Shown piece by piece: positions 1 to 10,165 of a stretch of DNA of 46,975 nt. A model generated the notes under the pieces. That model saw only the letters and a program-made list of their open reading frames with translations. It was not told the origin of the DNA and did not search any database. Source of the DNA: JANWZL01 sp041640815 (GTDB taxonomy: Bacteria > Pseudomonadota > Gammaproteobacteria > Burkholderiales > Thiobacillaceae); assembly GCA_041640815.1 (NCBI GenBank), contig JBEPZO010000014.1:1-46975 (forward strand). Direction: 5' to 3'. The translations under genes were made by a program, and so were the position numbers. Numbering within the stretch: the stretch's first letter is position 1; each line of letters begins with the position of its first letter.

Positions 1-1
1 C

Positions 2-61
2 GACTATGTCGAGAGCAAGGCCCAGCTCATGGAGAAGTATTACCAGCTGACCAAAAAATAG
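2..61 (+). CDS. 3' end of an unidentified gene (partial)
   Basis: One reading frame runs from the window edge and ends at TAG 59-61, giving 19 residues that finish in EKYYQLTKK. The lysine-rich helical end looks like a real C-terminus, but nothing identifies the family. The frame is too short to be certain, because the opposite strand is also open here. Confidence 0.35.
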   Translation, partial: DYVESKAQLMEKYYQLTKK

Positions 62-387
62 AAGATTACCGGGCCAGCGTGCGTAATGAGGGCCTGCGCC
101 TAATTCAGCTGCAAGGCGGGCGGTGTCGATGGTGTCTTGCTCCAAGCAGCGCTTGATGTCTTCCTCGAGGAGATCCAGTTCGCGCAGCTGACACCGGATA
201 TCCTGCAGGGCCTGGTCGAGTTCGACGATGCGGTCCTCAAGGGTATCGACTGCCTTGTGGATGCGCTTGACGCTCTCCAAACATCGCCGTCGGCGAATGC
301 CGTAGGGACACCCACTTTCCAGCGCTGGGCGAAGCGCTGAGGTAGGCGTATATTTAGCGAAAGCAGACAGACTAAGCGCGATGAGTT
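62..387. other. Ambiguous 326-nt stretch with mutually antisense ORFs
   Basis: No gene can be assigned confidently. On the plus strand a 67-codon frame (137-340, TTG start) reads as an amphipathic acidic peptide. On the minus strand a frame without an obvious start codon is open from about 350 down to the window edge. It reads as a leucine-heptad coiled coil, with segments such as RIVELDQALQDIRCQLREL. Both frames have high GC at third codon positions, so codon bias does not decide between them. It may be a decayed or partial gene of unknown family. Confidence 0.3.
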
Positions 388-1104
388 ATGACCACCCCGA
401 CACGTGACCCTTCTGAGATGAGCTGGGAAGACATCCGGGCGCTGGTGGCTAGCCTAGCCTTGCAGAGCCAGGAGACTGAGCGGCGGATGCAGGAGACAGA
501 TCGCCGCATGCAGGAGACCGACCGGCGTTTGCAAGAGACCGACCGTTTGATCCGCGAGCTGCGCGAAAGCGGCCGTGAGACCGACCGGCGCATGCAAGAG
601 ACCGACCGGCGCATGCAGGAGACCGACCGCCGCATGCGCGAGACCGACCGGAGGCTACGTGAGCTTAGTCGCCAGATCGCTGGCTTAGGCGACAAGTTCG
701 GCTACTTTGCCGAAGGCTTGGCGCTGCCCTCGCTTGAGCGCATCCTCGAGACGCGCTTTGGCATCACCAATGTCTCGCCGCGCCACCGCGTGCGGCAGGG
801 CGGGCGCGAGCAGGAATACGACGTGCTGGCCTGGGCCAATGGTGAGGTCAACATGGCGGTGATCGTGGAGGTGAAAAGCCGGGTCAAGCGCGAGGCGATT
901 GCGCAGCTGATTGAGCAGCTCAAGGCGCTGCCGCAGATGATACCGGAGCTAGCGGGCAAGGCGCGGGTGGGCATTCTGGCGGGGATTGACTGGGACCCTG
1001 GGGTGATGCAGGAAGCGCAGGCGGCAGGGCTATACACCGCCACCATCCACGACGAGGTGTTTGAACTGACCACCCCAGAGGGCTTCACGCCGCGGCGGTG
1101 GTAG
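388..1104 (+). CDS. DUF3782-like coiled-coil protein with PD-(D/E)XK nuclease-like domain
   Basis: The 238-residue protein begins with a short helical segment (about 1-25). Residues about 28-90 are a highly repetitive coiled coil built from a seven-residue unit, MQETDRR. The C-terminal half (about 100-238) contains EYDVLAWANG followed by VIVEVKSRV. That is the D...(E)xK arrangement of the PD-(D/E)XK nuclease fold, and matches what is known for DUF3782-type proteins, which are often multicopy and repeat-variable. The substrate is unknown. The ATG at 388 precedes the first recognisable residues, and no strong Shine-Dalgarno is seen. It stands alone, 245 nt upstream of waaA. Family-level confidence is good, but a nuclease activity is inferred. 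Confidence 0.75.
   Translation: MTTPTRDPSEMSWEDIRALVASLALQSQETERRMQETDRRMQETDRRLQETDRLIRELRESGRETDRRMQETDRRMQETDRRMRETDRRLRELSRQIAGLGDKFGYFAEGLALPSLERILETRFGITNVSPRHRVRQGGREQEYDVLAWANGEVNMAVIVEVKSRVKREAIAQLIEQLKALPQMIPELAGKARVGILAGIDWDPGVMQEAQAAGLYTATIHDEVFELTTPEGFTPRRW
472..654 (+). repeat. Tandem 21-nt coding repeats (MQETDRR heptads)
   Basis: Near-identical 21-nt units of the form GAGACCGACCGGCGCATGCA recur in two blocks separated by about 40 nt. Each unit encodes one coiled-coil heptad of the surrounding gene. The near-identity at DNA level means slippage or recombination could change the coiled-coil length in whole heptads without a frameshift. Confidence 0.85.
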
Positions 1105-1349
1105 GGGTGTGGGCGCGTTCGCCGTGCAGGCAAAGCGCGTGCGGTCATGCTACAGCATACTGTCAACCTGCCCACGCAGCAATGGTTAGCAGTGAGCGCG
1201 AACGATAAGGGAAGTTGCGGGGGAAAAATTGGCTCTGGTTCACCTCGGCATTGGCGATGTTAAGTGTAGCAGCTTCAAGCCACGGTGGCAGTCCGCAGCG
1301 ATGGGTTCTCTAAAGCTCGTTTGTGCTGCATTTCCCATTCTTCCATCCC

Positions 1350-2612
1350 ATGTACTTGCTTTACAACGCCGCCTGGTGGCTGCTTCTGCCCTTCGCCCTC
1401 CTGCACCTGCTCTGGCGCGCCCGGCGTCAGCCAGAATACCTCCGCCACATGGGTGAACGTCTCGGCGCCTCACCTAGGCTTGCCGGCCGGCCTGTGATCT
1501 GGGTGCACGCCGTGTCGGTGGGCGAGACGCGCGCCGCGGCGCCGCTGATCGCGGCCCTGCGCGCCCGCCACCCTGATCATACCCTGTTGTTGACGCATAC
1601 CACCCCCACGGGCCGGCAGACGGGGGCGGCGCTGTTTGGCGACGACATCGTCCAGGCCTACCTGCCCTACGACCTGCCGTGCTGCGTGCGCCGCTTCCTC
1701 AAGCGCACCGCCCCGCGCTTGGGCCTGCTCATGGAGACCGAGATCTGGCCCAACCTGCTTGCCGCCTGCGCGCGACAAGGGGTGCCCGTGTATCTTGTCA
1801 ACGCGCGCCTGTCCGAACGCTCAGCGCGCGGCTATGCCCGCTTTGCAGGCCTTACGCGCGCAAGCCTTGCCCGCTTGCGCGGCATCGCCGCGCAGACCGA
1901 AGCCGACGCCGAGCGGCTGCGCTTGCTCGGCGGGCAACGGGTGCTCGTCACCGGTAACCTCAAGTTCGACGTTGCGTCTCCAGCCGACACGCCGCACAAA
2001 GCGGCGGCGTTGCGCGCGGCCTATGGCGGACGCTTCGTCTTCTTGGCGGCCAGCACGCGCGCGGGCGAAGAGGCGCTGCTGCTCGATGCCTTGGCGGCGC
2101 TTGCGCTGCCCGACCTGCTGCTGGTCATCGTTCCGCGCCACCCGCAGCGCTTCGCCGAGGTGGCGCGGCTCATCGAGGCACGCGGCTTGCGGTACGTTCG
2201 CCGCAGCGCCGGTGCCGCCGTGACGGCGGAGGTGTCCGTCTTCCTGGGCGATAGCCTGGGGGAGCTACCAGCCTATTACGCCGCTGCCGACGTCGCCTTC
2301 GTCGGTGGCAGCCTCCTGCCCTACGGCGGCCAGAACTTGATCGAGGCGGCGGCGGCAGGGGTGCCCATCCTCATCGGCCCGCACACTTGGAACTTCGCCG
2401 AGGCGGCGGCGGCGGCCGTGGCCTGCGGCGCAGCGCTCAGGGTTCAGGATGTGGCGCAACTGAAGCAGGCGGTGGTGGCCCTGCATGCCGATGCCGAGCG
2501 GCGGCGGCACATGGCTGCGGCCGGCATCGCCTACGCCAACGCTCACCGTGGCGCGACCCAGCGCGTGATGGCGATGATCGCGCCCGCGCTTGGCGGTGAA
2601 ACCGGCCAGTAA
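1350..2612 (+). CDS. waaA: 3-deoxy-D-manno-octulosonic acid (Kdo) transferase
   Basis: WaaA/KdtA transfers Kdo from CMP-Kdo to lipid A precursor at the inner face of the cytoplasmic membrane, the first step of LPS core assembly. The 420-residue product has an N-terminal membrane anchor (residues about 1-22). It then has the family signature HAVSVGE, with the catalytic Glu at about 59, and METEIWPNLL at about 128-137. The C-terminal GT-B half includes FVGGSLLPYGGQN and EAAAAGVPILIGPHTWNF. I chose ATG 1350 because MYLLYNAAWW aligns with the usual start; a GTG at 1323 would add nine residues. Neither start has a clear Shine-Dalgarno. The gene is convergent with tolC, with only 12 nt between the two stops. 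Confidence 0.93.
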   Translation: MYLLYNAAWWLLLPFALLHLLWRARRQPEYLRHMGERLGASPRLAGRPVIWVHAVSVGETRAAAPLIAALRARHPDHTLLLTHTTPTGRQTGAALFGDDIVQAYLPYDLPCCVRRFLKRTAPRLGLLMETEIWPNLLAACARQGVPVYLVNARLSERSARGYARFAGLTRASLARLRGIAAQTEADAERLRLLGGQRVLVTGNLKFDVASPADTPHKAAALRAAYGGRFVFLAASTRAGEEALLLDALAALALPDLLLVIVPRHPQRFAEVARLIEARGLRYVRRSAGAAVTAEVSVFLGDSLGELPAYYAAADVAFVGGSLLPYGGQNLIEAAAAGVPILIGPHTWNFAEAAAAAVACGAALRVQDVAQLKQAVVALHADAERRRHMAAAGIAYANAHRGATQRVMAMIAPALGGETGQ

Positions 2613-2624
2613 AGGCGGCAGCGC

Positions 2625-3938
2625 TCAGCGTTCGAGCAACTCGTCGATGCCTTTGAGATCGTCCTCGCTCACGCTGCCGGCCGCTGCCTTGAGCTTTAGC
2701 CCCGCGAGCAAGGTCTGGTAACGCGCGGCATAAAGGTCGCGCAGGGTGGCATAGCGCTGCTGTTCGGCATTGAGCACGTCGATGCGGGTGCGCACGCCCA
2801 CCTCCAGGCCCAGCTTGGTCGATTTGAGCTGCGCCTCGCTCGAGGCGAGCGCCTGCTCCAAGGCCTTGCTGCGCGCGCTACCTGAGACGACGGCCAGGTA
2901 GGCCTCGCGCGCCTCGAGGGCGGCCTGGCGACGGGCATGGTCGAGCTCGAAACGGGCGCGTTCCTGGTTTGCCACCGCCTCGCGCACGCGCGCGACGGTG
3001 CCGCCGCCCTGATAGAGGGGCAGGTTGAATTCCAGGCCAACGGTAGCGCTACGGCTGTCGACGGTGACGCCGCTGCCCGGCAGGGTGCTGGTGCGGCGGG
3101 TGTCATCGTAGCGGGCCAAAAGGTCGAGGGTGGGGTGGTGGCCGCCGCGCTGCTTCTCCACTTCGCGGCGCGCAATCTCCAGGGCGCTCTGGTTGAGCTG
3201 CACGCGTAGGCTATGCGCTTGCGCCTGTTCCACCCACGCCTCCATGCTGGCGGGCTGCGGCAGGGGTGGCGAGAACGCGCGCTTGAGCTTTGCCAGGCGC
3301 GGCGCCGGGCGGTTGATCAGTTTTTCCAGCGCGTGGCGCTTGACCTCCAACTCGTTGGCGGCGGCGATCTCCTGCGCCGCGGCCAGGTCATAACGGGCCT
3401 GGGCCTCATGGCTATCGACGATGGTCGCCGCCCCGACTTCGAAGCTCTTGCGCGCCTGGGCGAGCTGTTCGGCAAAGGCCTGCTTCTGGGCGCGGGCCGT
3501 GGCCAGGTTGTCTTCGGCGAGCAAGACGTCGAAATAGGCCTGGGCGACGCGCAGCAAGAGCTCCTGCTGCGCCAGGCGCAGTTGCTGTTCGGCCTGCTCG
3601 ACCTGCACCCTCGCCTGGGCAAGGGTGTCGAGGTTTTGCTTGCGGTAGATCGGCTGCGTGAGGGTGAGGCCGAAACCATAGGGTTGGTTGGCGGTGGGGC
3701 CAGCCGCGGTGCTGATCTCGGTATCGGTATTACGGGCGAAGGCAGACAGGCTCAGGCTGGGCAAAAGGCTCGCACGCGCCTGCGGCAGGCGCTCCAGCCC
3801 GGCCCGATGGGCTTCGCGCGCGGCCGCAAACTGCGGGTCGTTGGCCAGCGCCAAACGGTAGATCTCGCTCAAGGTCTCTGCCCCGCTACGCAAGGGCAGA
3901 AGCGCTACGAGGGCGGCCAGACAGAGAACGCGGCGCAT
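2625..3938 (-). CDS. tolC: TolC family outer membrane efflux protein
   Basis: This is a trimeric outer-membrane channel that completes tripartite efflux pumps and type I secretion systems. The 437-residue product has a Sec signal peptide, MRRVLCLAALVALLPLRSGA. Mature ETLSEIYRLALANDPQF is the typical TolC start, followed by two helix-strand OEP repeats rich in Ala, Gln and Glu. Examples are YRKQNLDTLAQARVQVEQA in the first half and LPLYQGGGTVARVREA in the second. It is the last gene of a three-gene minus-strand run, 9 nt after the rhodanese gene. A MacA-type adaptor and ABC transporter about 6 kb away could be partners, but this is inference. Confidence 0.92.
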   Translation of the reverse strand: MRRVLCLAALVALLPLRSGAETLSEIYRLALANDPQFAAAREAHRAGLERLPQARASLLPSLSLSAFARNTDTEISTAAGPTANQPYGFGLTLTQPIYRKQNLDTLAQARVQVEQAEQQLRLAQQELLLRVAQAYFDVLLAEDNLATARAQKQAFAEQLAQARKSFEVGAATIVDSHEAQARYDLAAAQEIAAANELEVKRHALEKLINRPAPRLAKLKRAFSPPLPQPASMEAWVEQAQAHSLRVQLNQSALEIARREVEKQRGGHHPTLDLLARYDDTRRTSTLPGSGVTVDSRSATVGLEFNLPLYQGGGTVARVREAVANQERARFELDHARRQAALEAREAYLAVVSGSARSKALEQALASSEAQLKSTKLGLEVGVRTRIDVLNAEQQRYATLRDLYAARYQTLLAGLKLKAAAGSVSEDDLKGIDELLER

Positions 3939-3947
3939 GCTCAGGGT

Positions 3948-4271
3948 TCAATAAGTGGGCATGCTGGGGTCGGCCTCCTTGGCCCAGGCGTCGACGCCGC
4001 CGGTCAAGTTGATCACGCGCGTGAAGCCGTTGTGGTCGAGGAAACGGGCGACGTGGAAGCTGCGCACGCCGTGATGGCAGATCACCACGATGTCGCGGTC
4101 GGCCGGCAACTCGCCTAACCTCGAGGGGATGCTGTTCATGGGTATCAAGAGCGACCCCTCGATGTGACAGCGCTCGAACTCCCACGGTTCGCGCACATCG
4201 AGCAGCAAGGGTTGGTCGCGCGCCGGGTCCTGCAACCAGGCCTTGAGTTCCGCGGGGCGGATGTGCTGCAT
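3948..4271 (-). CDS. Single-domain rhodanese (sulfurtransferase)
   Basis: The 107-residue protein is one rhodanese module without a signal peptide, so it is cytoplasmic. It shows LLLDVREPWEFERCHIEGS near residues 23-40. The active-site loop CHHGVR has the persulfide-forming Cys at about 65, and the C-terminal region contains TGGVDAW. Single-domain rhodaneses of this kind move sulfane sulfur from donors such as thiosulfate to thiophilic acceptors; the physiological acceptor here is unknown. It sits 9 nt from both the upstream methyltransferase and the downstream tolC gene, so the three are probably co-transcribed. Confidence 0.9.
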   Translation of the reverse strand: MQHIRPAELKAWLQDPARDQPLLLDVREPWEFERCHIEGSLLIPMNSIPSRLGELPADRDIVVICHHGVRSFHVARFLDHNGFTRVINLTGGVDAWAKEADPSMPTY

Positions 4272-4280
4272 GCGAGATGC

Positions 4281-4934
4281 TTAAAACACGAACCGCTCGG
4301 GTTGCAGGGCGTTGATCAGCGGCTTGAGCCGGGTCTCGAACAAGACGTCGGTGCGGCAAGCGCCGGGTTCCACACAGGTGACGAGGCAGGCCTGCATGGC
4401 AGGGGCTTCGCCCACTACGGCGAACAACCGCCCACCGGGGTTCAAACGACGCAGATACGCCTCGGGTAGCAAGGGGGTGGAGCCGGTCAGCACGATGGCG
4501 TCGAAGCGGCCATCCTCGCCCCAGTCGCGCGCCGCATCGCCGACCTTCACCACCACGTTGGCCAGGCCGTGCGCCTTTAGCTTCGCCTCGGCCGCCTCCT
4601 TCAGGTCGGCATGAAACTCCACGCTCACCACCTGCATGGCCTGGGCGGCCAAAAGCGCGGTGAGGTAGCCGCTACCGGTGCCGACCTCGAGCACGCGCTC
4701 GTGGCGCTTGAGCGCCAATGCCTGCAGCACGCGCGCCTCGATCTTTGGGCACCACATGGTCTCGCCGTGGCCGATCGGGATCTCCATATCGGCAAAGGCG
4801 AGCGAGCGATAGACGGGGGGAACGAAATCCTCCCGCTTCACCTGCGCGATGAGGTCCAGCACCTTCTGATCCAACACCTCCCAGGGCCGGATCTGCTGCT
4901 CGATCATGTTGCGGCGCGCCAATTCGTAGTCCAT
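4281..4934 (-). CDS. pcm: Protein-L-isoaspartate O-methyltransferase family protein
   Basis: The 217-residue protein has a SAM-dependent methyltransferase fold with motif I VLEVGTGSGYLTAL at residues 81-94, and DAIVLTGSTPLLPEAYLRRL downstream. The overall layout and N-terminus (RRNMIEQQIRPW) match the Pcm family, which methylates isoaspartyl residues for repair. The usual substrate-proximal Q-T-I-S-Q-P segment is replaced here by GETMWCPKIEA, so isoaspartyl repair is likely but not certain. It is the first gene of the run pcm-rhodanese-tolC. Its start ATG lies 140 nt from the start of the thiC riboswitch on the opposite strand, so the two share a divergent promoter region. Confidence 0.85.
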   Translation of the reverse strand: MDYELARRNMIEQQIRPWEVLDQKVLDLIAQVKREDFVPPVYRSLAFADMEIPIGHGETMWCPKIEARVLQALALKRHERVLEVGTGSGYLTALLAAQAMQVVSVEFHADLKEAAEAKLKAHGLANVVVKVGDAARDWGEDGRFDAIVLTGSTPLLPEAYLRRLNPGGRLFAVVGEAPAMQACLVTCVEPGACRTDVLFETRLKPLINALQPERFVF

Positions 4935-5074
4935 GGTCCCGTTGAGCCTGCGCGATGTGAGATGGCGATGTTAGCACAAGGCAAAACCGCCGGATATCGC
5001 TCAGCACCGCGCGCAGTAAGGTTTTTTCCTTGTACAACAAGGCGATGAATCGGTGTATGCTGCGGCTGGAGGTA

Positions 5075-5153
5075 TTCGCTAGGGGTCCGGTCGCCAACCG
5101 GTGAGAGATACCCTTGGAACCTGATCCGGATCATGCCGGCGTAGGGAAGCGAA
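5075..5153 (+). promoter_or_regulatory. TPP (THI-box) riboswitch upstream of thiC
   Basis: The conserved core is easy to read: AGGGGTCC, then GTGAGAGATACCCTTGGAA, CCTGATCCGGATCATGCCGG and CGTAGGGAA. The P1 stem is perfect, TTCGCT 5075-5080 with AGCGAA 5148-5153. This aptamer binds thiamine pyrophosphate and lowers thiC expression. The expression platform lies between it and the ATG at 5202. GGGAAGCG (5144-5151) can pair imperfectly with CGCTCCC (5168-5174), followed by a T6 run at 5178-5183, which would fit a terminator. The Shine-Dalgarno AGGAG is at about 5191. A TATGCT at 5056-5061 is a possible -10 element. Confidence 0.93.
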
Positions 5154-5201
5154 GGCCATGGCCCTGCCGCTCCCACGCTTTTTTGAGAGTAGGAGCCATC
5201 C

Positions 5202-7126
<1,925 letters not shown>

Positions 7127-7130
<4 letters not shown>

Positions 7131-7753
7131 AAAGCGGCTTGCGGCCGACATGGCTCGAGCGGCTGGGCCTGGGCCTCACAGTGGCCGCCATCGTCGGCTT
7201 GAGCCACGCAGCGCAACTGAGCGGCCAGGTCGTGCAGATCGTCGACGGCGATACCCTGATTTTGCTCCTGGACTGCGCCAGCCTCGAGGTCCCGATCCGC
7301 TTGGCCGCCATCGATGCGCCGGAGAGGGGCATGCCACAGGCGGAGGCCGCAACAGAATCCTTGCGCGACCTGACCTGGGGCAAGACGGCGCTGGTGCACT
7401 GGCACAAACGCGACAAGTACGGCCGCCTGGTGGGCAAGGTGGTGGTCGGCGGGCTCGACGTCAACCTCGAGCAGGTCAAACGCGGGCTGGCCTGGCACTT
7501 CCAGGCATACGCGCACGAGCAGAGCGCGGAAGACCGCCTGGCCTATGCCGAGGCCCAGGCGCTCGCAAGTTCACAGCGGCGCGGCCTGTGGCAGGACCAG
7601 CACCCGCAGCCCCCCTGGCAATGGCGTCGGCAGGCCCGTGCCGCTGCCACGGGCGAAGCGCGGCAGGGCGCCAGCGCGCCCAGCGCCGCGCCTGACCCTC
7701 TGCGCGCGGATGATGCCGAGGCTAGGGACAGCGCCGCGCTCACGCCACCTTGA
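7127..7753 (+). CDS. Thermonuclease (SNase-like) family protein
   Basis: The 208-residue protein has an N-terminal hydrophobic segment (about 12-29, ending SHAAQ), suggesting secretion or membrane anchoring. An SNase OB-fold domain follows. The elements are VDGDTL, IRLAAIDAPE with the expected Arg and Glu, and DKYGRLVGKV with the second catalytic Arg. RGLWQ closes the domain. A low-complexity Ala/Pro-rich tail of about 40 residues follows. It overlaps thiC by four bases and ends five bases before selO. Calcium-dependent nuclease activity is likely from the conserved residues, but the target is unknown. There is no known link to thiamine, so its place behind the riboswitch is notable. Confidence 0.88.
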
Positions 7754-7758
7754 CGCCG

Positions 7759-9258
7759 ATGTCGCCGCAGATCGCCGACTTTGACCATAGCTATGCCCGT
7801 GAGCTGGTGGGCTTTTATGCGCCCTGGCGACCCACGCCCGTGCGCGCGCCTACCCTGCTGTTCTTCAACCGCGAGCTCGCCGACGAGCTCGGGCTGCGCC
7901 TCGACGGCCTCGACGCCGAGGCGCTGGCGGCCATCTTCTCCGGCAACGAACTGCCAGCCGGTGCGCAGCCCATCGCCCAGGCCTATGCCGGGCATCAGTT
8001 CGGTCACTTCAACCCCAGCCTTGGCGATGGTCGAGCGCTGCTCATCGGCGAGGTGATCGACCGCCATGGCCAGCGCCGCGACATCGCCTTCAAGGGCTCC
8101 GGGCGGACGCCGTTTTCGCGCCGCGGAGATGGCAAGGCGGCGGTCGGCCCGATGTTGCGCGAGGTACTCATAGGCGAGGCGATGTATGCCCTCGGCGTTC
8201 CCACCACCCGGGCGTTGGCGGTAGTGGCCACCGGTGAGCCGGTCTACCGCGAGCGCGTCCTCCCAGGCGCCATCCTCACCCGCGTTGCTGCCAGCCATTT
8301 GCGCGTAGGCACTTTTCAATACTTCTGGGCACATGGCGGGCCGGACAAAGTCCGCCAGCTCGCCGACTATGCCATCGCGCGTCACTATCCCGAACTCAAG
8401 GCCGCGCCGGACCGTTATCTGGCCTTCTTGCGCGCGGTGGCCGAACGCCAGGCAGCGCTGATCGCCCAGTGGATGCTGGTAGGCTTCATCCATGGCGTGA
8501 TGAACACCGACAACATGAGTATCGCTGGCGAGACCATCGATTACGGACCCTGCGCCTTCATGGAGGCCTATGACCCGCGCGCGGTGTTCAGCTCCATCGA
8601 CGACATGGGCCGCTACGCCTATGGCGAGCAGCCGCACATCGCGCGTTGGAACCTGGCCCGCCTGGCTGAGACGCTGCTCGCGCTGATCAGCGCTGATGAA
8701 GGCCATGCCATCGCGCTCGCCAGCGAGGTCCTCGAGGGATTCGCCGAGCGCTATCGGCAGCATTGGCTCGCTGGCCTGCGCGCCAAACTTGGACTGTCGC
8801 AACAGCCCCCGCATGCCGACAGCACCGACGCCGCCCTCGGCGAGGCGTGGCTAGACCTCTTGCATGCGCAACAGGTCGACCATACCCTGGCCTGGCGCTA
8901 TCTGGCAGACGCCGCAGAGGGCCAGGAAGCGCGGCTGCGTGCCCTGTTCCCCGGCCAACCCGGCCTCGATCGTTGGCTTGCACGCTGGCGCGAGCGCTGC
9001 GCTGCCGAGGACCATGGCGCCGATGCCGCCCGCGCGCGTGCCGTCGCCATGCGCCGCGTCAACCCCTGGATCATCCCGCGCAACCATCGCGTCGAGGAGG
9101 CGCTCGCTGCCGCCTCCGATGCGGGCGACCTGGCGCCCTTCGAGCGCTTGCTTAATGCGCTGCGCCGCCCATTCGACGAGGACCCCGCGCTCGCCTATTA
9201 CGCCGAGCCGGCACCGGCCGAATTCATGGCGCAGTTTCGCACCTTCTGTGGCACCTAA
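7759..9258 (+). CDS. selO: Protein adenylyltransferase SelO (YdiU/UPF0061)
   Basis: SelO is a pseudokinase-fold enzyme that transfers AMP from ATP to Ser, Thr or Tyr of target proteins and is tied to redox stress responses. The 499-residue product matches family length. It carries AYAGHQFGHFNPSLGDGRA, FKGSGRTPFSR, and the catalytic-loop region GFIHGVMNTDNMSIAGET followed by IDYGPCAFME. The ATG at 7759 (MSPQIADFDHSYA) was preferred over a TTG three codons upstream. Bacterial members lack the C-terminal selenocysteine found in some eukaryotes, and this one also ends without it. It lies five bases behind the thermonuclease gene and is probably in the same transcript. Confidence 0.94.
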   Translation: MSPQIADFDHSYARELVGFYAPWRPTPVRAPTLLFFNRELADELGLRLDGLDAEALAAIFSGNELPAGAQPIAQAYAGHQFGHFNPSLGDGRALLIGEVIDRHGQRRDIAFKGSGRTPFSRRGDGKAAVGPMLREVLIGEAMYALGVPTTRALAVVATGEPVYRERVLPGAILTRVAASHLRVGTFQYFWAHGGPDKVRQLADYAIARHYPELKAAPDRYLAFLRAVAERQAALIAQWMLVGFIHGVMNTDNMSIAGETIDYGPCAFMEAYDPRAVFSSIDDMGRYAYGEQPHIARWNLARLAETLLALISADEGHAIALASEVLEGFAERYRQHWLAGLRAKLGLSQQPPHADSTDAALGEAWLDLLHAQQVDHTLAWRYLADAAEGQEARLRALFPGQPGLDRWLARWRERCAAEDHGADAARARAVAMRRVNPWIIPRNHRVEEALAAASDAGDLAPFERLLNALRRPFDEDPALAYYAEPAPAEFMAQFRTFCGT

Positions 9259-9392
9259 GCCTTAAGCAGCATGGCCTTTCTCCCTATCGCGCTGCCTTTA
9301 GCGGCCGAATTCCCCGCCGGCGCGCGCGGACGCTACACTTTCACCTGGACAGAAGCAGCTGCGCCTATCAGACCTGCGTAAGACGCATCCGC

Positions 9393-10109
9393 ATGTACCC
9401 AAGTGCCGACCGACTCATCATCCTGGACGCCGACGGCACCACCGTCGATGCCTTCAGCGCCATCGAGCGCACCTTTGCCCTGCATGGGATGGACATCGGC
9501 GACCTGGAGCGTTTCCAGAAACGGCGCCACTTGTTCAAATACCTCGGCGGCTTGAAGGAATTCCCCGCCAACTTGCGGCGCCAGCTCGGCAAACAGCGCC
9601 GCCGGCAGCTCATCCACACCCTGACCGAGGTCTATCGCACCGAGGCGCGCCTGTTTCCGGGGATCGCCGAGCTGATCGCTACTCTCATCGCTGCCCCCGG
9701 CATACGGGTCGGCCTCGTCACGCGCAACATCACGCTCGAGCCCGCCGAGACGCTACGCCTGCTTTTTCAGCGCCATGGGTTGGATGCCGATGGACTTGAT
9801 TTCCTGGTCACCGTGCCGCTGCATGAGGCCAAGACCGCGCATTTCCGCGCCCTGCGAGAACGCTTGGGCATCAACCCGGCGCGCGCCTACGTCTGTGGCG
9901 ATGAGCACAAGGATTATCTCGCCGCCATCAGCTGTGGCATGCATCCCTTCATCGTCTCTTACGGCTTCGAGGACCACCGGCGACTTACCGAGAAGTTCCA
10001 AGTACCGGAGGAGGTGATCGCGCGCTCGCCCATGGAACTCAGCGCGCGCGTACGCCATGCGCTCGATCTGGACTGGGCGGAACAGCTGCCGGCCCGGAAC
10101 GATTTCTAG
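9393..10109 (+). CDS. HAD family hydrolase (phosphoglycolate phosphatase-like)
   Basis: The 238-residue protein has all four HAD motifs: DADGTTVD near residue 11 (motif I nucleophile Asp), VGLVTRN (motif II Thr), a Lys region around LHEAKTAHF, and CGDEHKDYLAA (motif IV acidic pair). An alpha-helical cap sits between motifs I and II, as in subfamily IA phosphatases. The substrate cannot be told from sequence. There is no strong Shine-Dalgarno at ATG 9393. The 134-nt gap to selO suggests separate transcription. Confidence 0.85.
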   Translation: MYPSADRLIILDADGTTVDAFSAIERTFALHGMDIGDLERFQKRRHLFKYLGGLKEFPANLRRQLGKQRRRQLIHTLTEVYRTEARLFPGIAELIATLIAAPGIRVGLVTRNITLEPAETLRLLFQRHGLDADGLDFLVTVPLHEAKTAHFRALRERLGINPARAYVCGDEHKDYLAAISCGMHPFIVSYGFEDHRRLTEKFQVPEEVIARSPMELSARVRHALDLDWAEQLPARNDF

Positions 10110-10165
10110 CCAAAGGCGTCAAGCTCTAGCGTGCCCTACATCAACACCAGCCGATGCCTCACGCC

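Noticed and set aside
7543..8814. 423-codon minus-strand frame opposite the nuclease and selO genes
   Set aside because: It is the antisense shadow of a well-supported SelO coding sequence in GC-rich DNA.
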